Shown here piece by piece: positions 8,653-16,417 of a stretch of DNA of 64,000 nt. Location: positions 398,117 through 462,116 of the forward strand of contig NZ_JAQOSQ010000002.1 in NCBI RefSeq assembly GCF_030068455.1. Direction: 5' to 3'. The DNA is from Roseofilum casamattae BLCC-M143 (lineage in GTDB: Bacteria > Cyanobacteriota > Cyanobacteriia > Cyanobacteriales > Desertifilaceae). Position numbers and translations under genes: made by a program. Each line of letters starts with the position of its first letter. The first letter of the stretch is position 1. Below the pieces are notes generated by a model. The model saw only the letters and a program-made list of their open reading frames with translations, did not search any database and was not told where the DNA came from.

Positions 8653-10491
8653 ATGGCTGAATATTTCCTCGCAACTAGCGGGTGGATTCCCTTCTATGGG
8701 TTGATAGGTGCGCTGCTGGCTCTGCCTTGGTCAACTCGCATCATACGGCGCACCGGACCGCGACCCGCAGCCTATATCAACATCCTGATGAGCGCGATCG
8801 CATTGCTCCATGGCTCCATTGCCCTCACCATCGCCTGGGACAGAGAACCTTACTTCATGGTTTGGCACTGGTTACAGACAGCCGATATCGATCTGTCCTT
8901 AACTCTAACCATGTCGTCTGTCACCTTAGGTGCTCTCTCCCTCATTGGCGCTCTCAGCTTTCTGGCTCAATTATATGCCCTCGGCTATATGGAAAAAGAT
9001 TGGGCTTTAGCTCGATTTTTCGCCATGATGGGCTTTTTTGAAGCTGCCATGAGCGGCATTGTCTTAAGCGACTCTCTCTTGCTCACCTATGGACTGTTAG
9101 AAATGCTGACCCTTTCGACCTATCTACTGGTCGGATTTTGGTACGCTCAACCCCTCGTAGTCACCGCAGCTAGAGATGCATTTTTAACGAAGCGAGTGGG
9201 GGATATCCTCCTGTTGATGGGGTTAATTGCTTTGGGGACAACAGCCGGAACCCTAGAGTTCGACAAACTTTATGAATGGGCGGATACGGCGGAATTATCC
9301 CCCTGGTTTGCTGCTTTACTGGGTTTAGCCTTGATTGCCGGACCGATCGGAAAATGCGCTCAATTTCCATTGCACTTATGGCTCGATGAAGCCATGGAAG
9401 GACCGAACCCAGCGTCAATCTTGCGGAACTCTGTCGTTGTGGGCTGCGGAGCTTATGTGTTAATTAAGTTACAGCCGATTTTAGCCTTGTCTCCGATTAC
9501 CGATGCCGCCTTGGTCATTGTGGGAACGGTAACCGCATTGGGAGCTTCGTTAGTTGCGATCGCCCAAATTGATATTAAACGCGCTCTCTCTCACAATACC
9601 AGTGCTTATCTCGGGTTGGTCTTTATTGCTGTGGGGACGCAGTGGACTGGGTTTGCCCTGATGATGCTGTTTGCTCATGCGATCGCCAAAGCCCTATTAT
9701 TCATGAGTATCGGTTCGGTTATTTTAACCACAAATAGCCAAGACATGACCGAACTTGGCGGATTGGGCGGACGAATGCCATTAACTAGCTCGTCATTTAT
9801 CATCGGTAGTGCCGGACTCGTTGGCTTATTGCCTCTGGGCGGGTTTTGGGCCCTGCGTTTGGGAGAAGATGACTTTTGGTATTACGAACCCTGGTTAGTG
9901 GGAGTACTCTTACTGGTTAATGCTCTCAGCGCTGTTAATTTTGTTCGCGTCTATCGCTTAGTCTTTGCTGGAGAACCTCGACCGAAAACCCGACGAGCGC
10001 CAGAAGTCTTTTGGCCCATGGCCGTCCCCATGGTCAGTTTGATAATTATTACCTTACTGTGTCCGTTCATCTTAGATCGACTGTCCCTAATTCCCACATG
10101 GCAGTATTTGCACAAAGCTACGGTTATCTTGATCGTCTTATCGGGAATTATCGGACTGGCGATCGGGTTTAAGATTCCTCTGGAACGAAGTCTCGCTCGC
10201 TCTATCGTGAAACCGATTAAGTTTACTCAAGACTTATTAGCCTATGATTTCTATATCGATCGCCTGTATCGAGTTACTGTTGTCTTTGCAGTAGAAAAAT
10301 CTGCCCAGTTTACGTCCTGGTTCGATCGCTTTATCGTTGATGGTATTGTTAACCTTGTCGGTGTCGCAACGCTCTTTGGCGGTGAAGGCCTCAAATACAG
10401 TTCCGGCGGTCAATCGCAACTTTATGTACTGACTATTCTTGTAGGCGTAGGATTGTTAGTTGCCTTGATGGGATGGTTTGCCTATTACTAA
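8653..10491 (+). CDS. ndhF4: NDH-1 subunit 5 of CO2-uptake type (NdhF3/F4)
   Basis: A 612-residue polytopic membrane protein of the NuoL/NdhF family. It carries the antiporter-core segment GKCAQFPLHLWLDEAMEGPNP and RNSVVVGCGAYVLIKL. The NPASILRNSVVV form, rather than TPISALIHAATMV, is what I associate with NdhF3/NdhF4 of the CO2-hydrating NDH-1 complexes instead of respiratory NdhF1. These complexes use electron flow to turn CO2 into bicarbonate at the thylakoid. Divergent placement beside ccmK2 favours NdhF4 (constitutive, low-affinity system), but F3 is not excluded. Unusually, no ndhD3/D4 or cup/chp gene follows; the next genes are a toxin pair. Confidence 0.8.
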   Translation: MAEYFLATSGWIPFYGLIGALLALPWSTRIIRRTGPRPAAYINILMSAIALLHGSIALTIAWDREPYFMVWHWLQTADIDLSLTLTMSSVTLGALSLIGALSFLAQLYALGYMEKDWALARFFAMMGFFEAAMSGIVLSDSLLLTYGLLEMLTLSTYLLVGFWYAQPLVVTAARDAFLTKRVGDILLLMGLIALGTTAGTLEFDKLYEWADTAELSPWFAALLGLALIAGPIGKCAQFPLHLWLDEAMEGPNPASILRNSVVVGCGAYVLIKLQPILALSPITDAALVIVGTVTALGASLVAIAQIDIKRALSHNTSAYLGLVFIAVGTQWTGFALMMLFAHAIAKALLFMSIGSVILTTNSQDMTELGGLGGRMPLTSSSFIIGSAGLVGLLPLGGFWALRLGEDDFWYYEPWLVGVLLLVNALSAVNFVRVYRLVFAGEPRPKTRRAPEVFWPMAVPMVSLIIITLLCPFILDRLSLIPTWQYLHKATVILIVLSGIIGLAIGFKIPLERSLARSIVKPIKFTQDLLAYDFYIDRLYRVTVVFAVEKSAQFTSWFDRFIVDGIVNLVGVATLFGGEGLKYSSGGQSQLYVLTILVGVGLLVALMGWFAYY

Positions 10492-10504
10492 CAATAAGGT
10501 GAAC

Positions 10505-10565
10505 GAAACCGGGTTTCTCGCGAAATCTGGAAGCACGCAACCCAGTCTTTAGAAACCCGGTTTCT
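10505..10565. repeat. Two GAAACC-GGTTTC palindromes after ndhF
   Basis: One palindrome at 10505-10517 (GAAACCGGGTTTC core) and one at 10551-10565 (AGAAACCCGGTTTCT) lie just downstream of the ndhF stop and before the toxin pair. They belong to the same dispersed family as those at 3472 and near 46000 and may act as a transcription terminator for ndhF. Confidence 0.6.
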
Positions 10566-10615
10566 GGCGAAATTTAGCTAAAATATCAACAAATCTCCTA
10601 GTCCTCGATCTTCCC

Positions 10616-10822
10616 ATGACTCAAACCGCCGATCTCACTGGACTTACCCCGCAACAAGTCCGGCAAATTACCCTGATGATAGACCAATTTAAAACCTTGA
10701 ATCAACAACAGGAACAACTAACCAAAGAACAGCTCTCAACTTTCGATCCAACTCCGCTATTTTTTGCCAGCGAAGTTCTCCAGCCCTTTAATCGGACAAT
10801 GCTTTATGGCAACCGAGCCTAA
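10616..10822 (+). CDS. Putative antitoxin of PIN toxin pair
   Basis: A 68-residue, Gln-rich protein (LTPQQVRQITLMIDQF, LNQQQEQLTKEQL) that overlaps the following PIN-domain gene by 17 bp. Small helical proteins in this position are usually the antitoxins of VapBC-type modules. No DNA-binding motif is obvious, so the role is assigned from the gene arrangement. Confidence 0.55.
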   Translation: MTQTADLTGLTPQQVRQITLMIDQFKTLNQQQEQLTKEQLSTFDPTPLFFASEVLQPFNRTMLYGNRA

Positions 10823-11261
10823 ACAGATTTATGTGGATACTAATATTCTCGCTTATGTTGCCAATACCAAAGCATCTCAACATCGAGCTGCACTAGAAAT
10901 ATTTCGACCGACAGAACGAGAAATATTATGCGTATCATCCCAGGTTTTAGCTGAATTTTACTCGTACATTACCAATCCTGCTATTTTGGCTAAACCTTTA
11001 GAGCCAACTGAAGCAACGTTCCGCATTCGACGAATTTGTCAAATGCCTCATATTCGTTTACTTTCAACACCAGTAGATTTGTTTAAACGTTGGATGAGTT
11101 TATTGGAAGAGCGATCGGTGACCAATGGAGGTATTTTCGATCTACTCCATATTGCCATTATGTTAGCCCATGATATTCCCACTATCTATACTTTTAATAC
11201 GAAAGATTTTACTTGGTGTTCTGAAATAGAGGCGATCGATCCTGGTAATTTAATTGAGTAG
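10806..11261 (+). CDS. PIN-domain ribonuclease toxin (VapC-like)
   Basis: A PIN-domain protein of about 151 residues from the ATG at 10806. The first conserved acid is in IYVDTNILAYV, a Glu follows in LAEFYSYI, and the C-terminal acids are in GIFDLLHIAIM and FNTKDFTW. PIN toxins cleave RNA and are neutralised by a co-expressed antitoxin. I place the start at 10806 because MATEPKQIYVDTN fits the family; the upstream ATG at 10764 would add 14 residues unlike the family. It overlaps the putative antitoxin gene. Confidence 0.75.
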   Translation: MATEPKQIYVDTNILAYVANTKASQHRAALEIFRPTEREILCVSSQVLAEFYSYITNPAILAKPLEPTEATFRIRRICQMPHIRLLSTPVDLFKRWMSLLEERSVTNGGIFDLLHIAIMLAHDIPTIYTFNTKDFTWCSEIEAIDPGNLIE

Positions 11262-11352
11262 GATGTATGAATAACGCCCGCAAAAACTAAACAATTAGCT
11301 AAAATGCTGAAGCAGAGGTTTGTTATGTCGCACAAGGATAACATAGAACACC

Positions 11353-11688
11353 ATGGATAGAGTAGAAGAATATCGTCAAATCATCCGCTCTGTACTGGTT
11401 CCTTATACGGAAATAGATTATGCCAATGTTGAGGCAACTAATTATGCAGTCTTCGATCCAGAAACCGACCAATACATCATTGTCTCAGTGGGTTGGCAAG
11501 ATGATAGACGAGTCCATGGATGTTTAATTCATGTCGCAATTCTCAACGATCGAGTTTGGGTTCAACGGGATAATACAGAAGATGGGGTTACCCGTGATTT
11601 CGTCGCAGCAGGAATCCCAAAATCCGATATCGTTTTGGGATTTCACGAACCGGAAATTCGTCCTCATACCGGATTTGCTGTGGGTTAA
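11353..11688 (+). CDS. xisI: XisI-family protein (solo)
   Basis: A 111-residue protein matching the XisI family (fdxN-element excision controlling factor) over its full length: MDRVEEYRQIIRSVL at the start, VSVGWQDDRRVHGCLIH in the middle and GFHEPEIRPHTGFAVG at the end. In heterocystous cyanobacteria XisH and XisI act with the recombinase XisF, but solo copies are widespread and their job is unknown. No xisH or recombinase is nearby. It ends 5 bp from the convergent 5-oxoprolinase gene. Confidence 0.88.
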   Translation: MDRVEEYRQIIRSVLVPYTEIDYANVEATNYAVFDPETDQYIIVSVGWQDDRRVHGCLIHVAILNDRVWVQRDNTEDGVTRDFVAAGIPKSDIVLGFHEPEIRPHTGFAVG

Positions 11689-11693
11689 CATCA

Positions 11694-14600
11694 TCATACT
11701 TTCCCCCATCCACCACCACCGGGAGTGGAAATAACCATTGTATCTCCTGGGTTTAGTTCCACGGTTGCGGTACTGTCTAGAGTTTCTATTGTCCCGTCTG
11801 CACGATCGACTTTATTGCAACCTAACGCACCGGGTTCTCCTCCAGCTAAACCAAAGGGAGGAATGTGGCGACGGTCAGAAAGGATACCAGCGGTCATGGA
11901 TTCCAGGAATTGGATGCGGCGGACGATGCCGTGACCGCCGCGAAATTGCCCTCGACCGCCGCTATTGGCGCGAATGCTAAATTCTTGCAAACGGACGGGG
12001 AAACGCAGTTCTAGGACTTCTGGATCGGTTAAGCGAGAATTAGTCATGTGGGTATGCACCCCATCGGTTCCACAGAAGGTGGGGCCGGCTCCGGAACCGC
12101 CGCAGATGGTTTCGTAGTATTGGTATTTATTGTTGCCAAAGGTGAAGTTATTCATGGTGCCTTGGGAGGCGGCGAGAATGCCTAAGGCGCCGTAGAGGGT
12201 ATCGACGATCGCCTGGGAGGTTTCCACATTTCCGGCAACGACTGCTGCTGGGGGCTTGGGGTTGAGCATGGAGCCTTCGGGAATAATTATCTTGAGGGGA
12301 TTTAGGCATCCCGCGTTGAGGGGAATGGCATCTTTAACTAAGGTGCGGAAGACATAGAGAACGGCGGCTTGGCATACGGAGGCGGGGGCATTAAAGTTAC
12401 TGGAGAGTTGAGTGGATGTGCCGGTAAAGTCGATGGTGGCTTCGCGGTGTTCGGGGTCTACAGTTATGGTGACTTTAATGACGGCACCGTTATCCATGGC
12501 ATAAGTAAATTCGCCATTGGATAAGGTTGCGATCGCCTCGCGGACGGCGGTTTCGGCATTTTCTTGCACGTATCCCATATAAGCTTGGACGGTATCTAAA
12601 CCATATTGAGCGACGATGGTTTCTAATTCGCGAATACCTTGATTATTGGCGGCAATTTGTGCTTGTAAGTCGGCGATATTTTGCTCGGAGTTGCGCGCGG
12701 GATAGTCTCCGGAAGATAGATGTTCTAGTAAGGCTTGCGATCGCAATTCTCCTTGAGTGACTAACAAGAAGTTATCGAAGAGAATGCCTTCTTCAGTAAT
12801 GGTTGTACTTCCTGGCGGCATGGAACCCGGAGTAATTCCGCCTAAGTCGGCATGATGGCCGCGCGAGGCGAGGTAAAAGCAGGGTTTTTCTGAGTTTAAT
12901 TCAGATAAGAAGACGGGAGTTATTGCGGTAATATCGGGTAAATGCGTGCCGCCATTATAGGGATTATTAGAAATATAAACATCGCCGGGTTGTAAGGAAT
13001 TTCCTTTATCGGCAATTAAGGCTTTTACGCTTTCGCTCATGGAGCCTAAATGGACGGGCATGTGTGGCGCGTTTGCGACTAAGTTTCCTTGTTGGTCAAA
13101 TACGGCGCAGGAGAAATCTAATCGTTCTTTGATATTGACGGAGACGGAGGTATTTTGCAGCGTGACTCCCATCTGTTCTGCGATCGCGCCAAACAGGTTA
13201 TTGAAGATTTCTAATAATACCGGATCGACAGTTTTCGCGGCGAGAGAATAGTCTGTGGAAATGGGCGATCGCTTTGTGGTTATTTCGATTTTGGATAAGA
13301 TTAAATGGTCTACCGTTGGGGTAGGGGCGGGTTCAGAAAGCGTTTGGTTGGAGGTGGATAAGTTTGGTGAACCCGCCCCTACGGGATGGTTTGTGCCGAC
13401 GGTGGCTTGCCAACCGGGTTCAATGACGTTCGTTCCCGTGGGTTCGATAATTAATGCCGGACCGATAATGGTATCGCCGGGTTGGAGAGAATTGCGATCG
13501 CAAACCGGGATAGTCTGCCAAGTTAAATTAGCGGGATTGGAAGGAGCTTTACAATACATTTGCACTTGCGCGATCGCCTCTAACACGCCTTCAGTTCGCG
13601 ATCGTTTTTCGGCTTGCGGCGGACTCGCCATTTCTTGCACGAATTCGATGGAAATTGTCTCTATGACTAAGGATTTTTCGGGTAAAATGAATCCGTAGCG
13701 TTGTTGATGTTGTCGTTCAAATTCGTTTTGGATGGGCAGAGAAGAGAGAGATTTATTATTGCGATCGCGACTAAAGTCAACTAACAGAGCAGTATCCGTA
13801 CCGGCATACTTGAGATGGAGTTTGACGATTTCTTTTTCAGTCGCAGTCTCGTCATTTTCTAGTTCTCGTTTAGCCGATTGAATTAATTCTGGAATGAGAG
13901 TATCGCGCAACTGGATTAGTAACTCATCGGTTAATGTTTCTTCGACGGTGCGATCGCGCATGACTCGAATATCGGCTAATCCCATGCCATAAGCCGAGAG
14001 CACTCCAGCATAAGGATGAATCACAATTTGCCGAATGCCTAAAGTCTCGGCGAGCTGACAGGCATGTTGTCCTCCCGCGCCACCAAAACAACAGAGGGTA
14101 TATTCGGAAACATCATATCCCCGTTGCAAGGAGATTTTCTTAATTGCATTGGCCATATTTTCAATGGCAATAGTAATAAATCCGGCGGCGACTTCTTCCG
14201 GGGTGCGCTCTCCACTTTCGGTATTGCGATTAATCTCTGCTGTGAGGGTGGCAAACTGCTGGCGAACTGTATCTGTATCTAAGGGTAAGTTGCCTTCGAT
14301 GCCGAATACGGCAGGGAAAAATTGAGGTTGTAGCTTGCCTAAGAGCACATTGCAGTCAGTAATGGTTAAGGGGCCATTTCGTCGATAGCAGGCAGGACCT
14401 GGGTTTGCGCCCGCAGAATCCGGCCCGACGCGGTAGCGGGAACCATCGAACTGGACGATGGAACTGCCTCCAGCAGCAACGGTATGAATTGCCATCATCG
14501 GCGATCGCACTCTCACCCCTGCAACTTTCGTATCGAATTGTCGTTCGTATTCTCCGTTATAGTGAGCGACATCTGTAGAGGTTCCGCCCATATCGAAGGT

Positions 14601-15458
14601 AATTATTTTCTCAAACCCCGCTTTCGCGCTCGTTTTCACGGCTCCAACAATTCCGCCTGCGGGGCCGGATAAGATGCTATCTTTTCCCTGGAAATGTTTG
14701 GCATCCACCAATCCTCCATTGGATTGCATGAACATTAGTTTAATGGGATTGATGATGTTGCCAGGGTTTAATTGCTGTTCGACGCGATCGACGTAGCGGC
14801 GTAAAATTGGCGAAAGATAGGCATCGACGACGGTAGTATCGGCGCGACTGATGAGCTTGATGAGGGGACTGACTTCGTGGGAGACAGAGATCTGGGTGAA
14901 GCCTATTTCTCCCGCGAGTCGGGCTGCTTGTTGTTCGTGTTCTGAATAGCGATATCCGTGCAAAAAGGCGATCGCACAACTGCGAATTCCCGTATCGTAA
15001 GCGGCTTGCAATTTTGGTCGCAGCGCGGTTTCGTCTACCGGTTGCAACTCTTCGCCATTAACACTGATGCGCTCGGTAACTTCGATGACTTGTTCGTAGA
15101 GAAGTTCGGGGCGTTTTATCTGTAATGCAAATAGATCGGGACGGTTTTGGTAGCCAATGCGCAGAGCATCGCGAAAGCCTTGGGTAATTAGGAGTAGGGT
15201 GCGATCGCCTTTTCTCTCCAAAAGCGCATTCGTCGCCACCGTCGTGCCCATTTTAACTGCTGCAATTTGCGCGCTCGGTATGGCTTCCGTTTCTTCCAAC
15301 TCCAGTAACTCGCGAATTCCTTGGATGGCAGCATCTTCGTAGCGTTCTGGATTTTCCGAGAGCAGTTTATGCACCACAGTTTTGCCATCGGGACGTAGGG
15401 CGACTAAGTCCGTAAATGTGCCACCGCGATCGATCCAGATGTGCCAGCGTTGAGTCAT
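11694..15458 (-). CDS. 5-oxoprolinase, HyuA-HyuB fusion (ATP-dependent)
   Basis: A 1254-residue protein combining a hydantoinase/oxoprolinase A half (N-terminal IDRGGTFTDLVA, KMGTTVATNALLERKG, TFDMGGTSTDVA) with a B half (PVLLEIFNNLFGAIAEQMG, LASRGHHADLGG, NSGGRGQFRGGHGIVRR). The order and length agree with the fused 5-oxoprolinase, which opens 5-oxo-L-proline to glutamate using ATP. It is a soluble enzyme of glutathione turnover and cyclic amino-acid salvage. The joint (about residues 690-735) contains a segment encoded by an inverted-repeat element at 13321-13382. A general hydantoinase activity cannot be ruled out. The gene stands alone between two XisI-type genes. Confidence 0.88.
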   Translation of the reverse strand: MTQRWHIWIDRGGTFTDLVALRPDGKTVVHKLLSENPERYEDAAIQGIRELLELEETEAIPSAQIAAVKMGTTVATNALLERKGDRTLLLITQGFRDALRIGYQNRPDLFALQIKRPELLYEQVIEVTERISVNGEELQPVDETALRPKLQAAYDTGIRSCAIAFLHGYRYSEHEQQAARLAGEIGFTQISVSHEVSPLIKLISRADTTVVDAYLSPILRRYVDRVEQQLNPGNIINPIKLMFMQSNGGLVDAKHFQGKDSILSGPAGGIVGAVKTSAKAGFEKIITFDMGGTSTDVAHYNGEYERQFDTKVAGVRVRSPMMAIHTVAAGGSSIVQFDGSRYRVGPDSAGANPGPACYRRNGPLTITDCNVLLGKLQPQFFPAVFGIEGNLPLDTDTVRQQFATLTAEINRNTESGERTPEEVAAGFITIAIENMANAIKKISLQRGYDVSEYTLCCFGGAGGQHACQLAETLGIRQIVIHPYAGVLSAYGMGLADIRVMRDRTVEETLTDELLIQLRDTLIPELIQSAKRELENDETATEKEIVKLHLKYAGTDTALLVDFSRDRNNKSLSSLPIQNEFERQHQQRYGFILPEKSLVIETISIEFVQEMASPPQAEKRSRTEGVLEAIAQVQMYCKAPSNPANLTWQTIPVCDRNSLQPGDTIIGPALIIEPTGTNVIEPGWQATVGTNHPVGAGSPNLSTSNQTLSEPAPTPTVDHLILSKIEITTKRSPISTDYSLAAKTVDPVLLEIFNNLFGAIAEQMGVTLQNTSVSVNIKERLDFSCAVFDQQGNLVANAPHMPVHLGSMSESVKALIADKGNSLQPGDVYISNNPYNGGTHLPDITAITPVFLSELNSEKPCFYLASRGHHADLGGITPGSMPPGSTTITEEGILFDNFLLVTQGELRSQALLEHLSSGDYPARNSEQNIADLQAQIAANNQGIRELETIVAQYGLDTVQAYMGYVQENAETAVREAIATLSNGEFTYAMDNGAVIKVTITVDPEHREATIDFTGTSTQLSSNFNAPASVCQAAVLYVFRTLVKDAIPLNAGCLNPLKIIIPEGSMLNPKPPAAVVAGNVETSQAIVDTLYGALGILAASQGTMNNFTFGNNKYQYYETICGGSGAGPTFCGTDGVHTHMTNSRLTDPEVLELRFPVRLQEFSIRANSGGRGQFRGGHGIVRRIQFLESMTAGILSDRRHIPPFGLAGGEPGALGCNKVDRADGTIETLDSTATVELNPGDTMVISTPGGGGWGKV
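13321..13382. repeat. In-frame inverted-repeat element inside oxoprolinase
   Basis: Perfect 15-bp arms (GTAGGGGCGGGTTCA at 13321-13335, its complement at 13368-13382) with a 32-bp loop. On the coding strand it reads VGAGSPN...SEPAPT without a stop. Related GTAGGGG/CCCCTAC sequences lie between genes at about 24609 and 31147. It looks like a dispersed palindromic element inserted in the linker between the enzyme halves. Confidence 0.7.
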
Positions 15459-15551
15459 GATTCATGAATAACGGATAATGGTTAATCATATAGTTACCAG
15501 CTCTTCCATGCAATTCATTATATTTAATCTAAATTCCAAGGAGATCGAGCA

Positions 15552-15719
15552 ATGGATCGACTAGAGAACTATCGTAATATTATTCGTAGCGTATTAGCCC
15601 AACATCTTGAATGGTCGCGATCGCGGGATATCGACGAAACGATCGCAATTTGCGACGAACAAACCGACAATTATCTGCTGATGAGTATTGGTTGGCATGG
15701 CGATCGCCGCATTCAATGA
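15552..15719 (+). pseudogene. Truncated XisI-family gene
   Basis: A 55-codon frame starting MDRLENYRNIIRSVLAQHL and ending SIGWHGDRRIQ then TGA. It aligns with the first half of the XisI protein encoded at 11353, and it stops exactly where the family would continue with HGCLIH. A palindromic dispersed repeat begins 40 bp downstream. The second half was not found in any frame, so this is most likely a remnant. Codon content differs enough from the other copy that it is an old paralogue. Confidence 0.7.
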
Positions 15720-16019
15720 TACCAAATCCGTTTTATTGGGGATATTTGCAAGGTCTGCCGTAGAGACAAGGCATGCCTTGTCTCTACTGGGTTTCGGTTA
15801 ACTCTTGAAAGATTTGGCGATCGCCTCACTCACCAATCTCTCCCAGAACGCGACTCTTAACCCAATGGAGACGGGCGATGCTCGTCCCTGGCTTATGGCA
15901 ACTTTAGAGAAGAATGAGCTAAATTAGCAGAAGAACCCAGAATGAGGGGAGTCTGGTTTGTTCCTCGGCTGGGAATGGCGATCGCCACCCGTTATCTTAG
16001 ATGAGTATTGTCTTGGATT
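15720..16019. other. Intergenic stretch before ycf34
   Basis: About 300 bp between the xisI remnant and ycf34. It contains a 28-bp perfect palindrome (15760-15787), a HIP1 octamer near 15980 and presumably the ycf34 promoter. A minus-strand frame overlapping ycf34 here looks like random sequence. Confidence 0.5.
15760..15787. repeat. Perfect 28-bp palindrome (GTAGAGACAAGGCA type)
   Basis: The half-site GTAGAGACAAGGCA is followed at once by its exact reverse complement, with no loop. It is of the kind scattered between genes in many cyanobacterial genomes. It lies just beyond the break point of the truncated xisI. Confidence 0.75.
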
Positions 16020-16268
16020 ATGTGCATTTGTATTAATTGCGAATATGTAGACCGCTGCTTGACCTATCATGCGGTGGAAGCGCAACATCAGCAACCTCAC
16101 CTGACTGACGATCCGGATTTTGAAGCCACTAATCCAGAGATTAATGTTAACATTCGCGATCGCGGCTCGGAAATTGAAATGGAATGGGACGTAGTCGGAT
16201 GTGAAAGCTTTAAGCAAGAGCAAGGAAAATGGGCGCGCTTGCGTCCGGGTGAGTTAGTTCCCACCTAA
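16020..16268 (+). CDS. ycf34: Ycf34 family protein
   Basis: An 82-residue protein beginning MCICINCEYVDRC with four closely spaced cysteines, then YHAVEAQHQQPHLTDDPDF and INVNIRD, a strong match to Ycf34. Ycf34 of Synechocystis has been reported to bind an iron-sulfur cluster and to affect photosynthetic electron transport. I use the ATG at 16020 because the family starts with MCIC; an ATG at 16008 would add four residues. Confidence 0.9.
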   Translation: MCICINCEYVDRCLTYHAVEAQHQQPHLTDDPDFEATNPEINVNIRDRGSEIEMEWDVVGCESFKQEQGKWARLRPGELVPT

Positions 16269-16302
16269 TTAATGAATAATTAATAATTAATAATTAATAA
16301 CG
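16268..16302. repeat. ATTAATAATTA tandem stretch
   Basis: Several tandem copies of an AATTAAT/AATTAATA unit directly follow the ycf34 stop. Similar stretches end the PEP-CTERM gene (22724-22758) and the glycosyltransferase gene (24624-24650), so this is a recurrent 3'-end sequence rather than coding DNA. Confidence 0.5.
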
Positions 16303-16417
16303 GGGATTAATGGTTGAAATGTCGTAGCAGCAAGGCAAGCACGACCGCACTTATTGCTCAAATTGTTGCAGACATGTCCGAGTTTTAGATTAGGGTTGTT
16401 TATTTTAACTTGAATTA

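Noticed and set aside
11353..11688. Site of a programmed DNA excision element because of XisI
   Set aside because: No XisF/XisH, recombinase or direct repeats are present; solo XisI genes are common in cyanobacteria without such elements.
15924..16223. Minus-strand frame of 99 codons over ycf34
   Set aside because: It lies antisense to a well-supported conserved gene, and its product resembles nothing.
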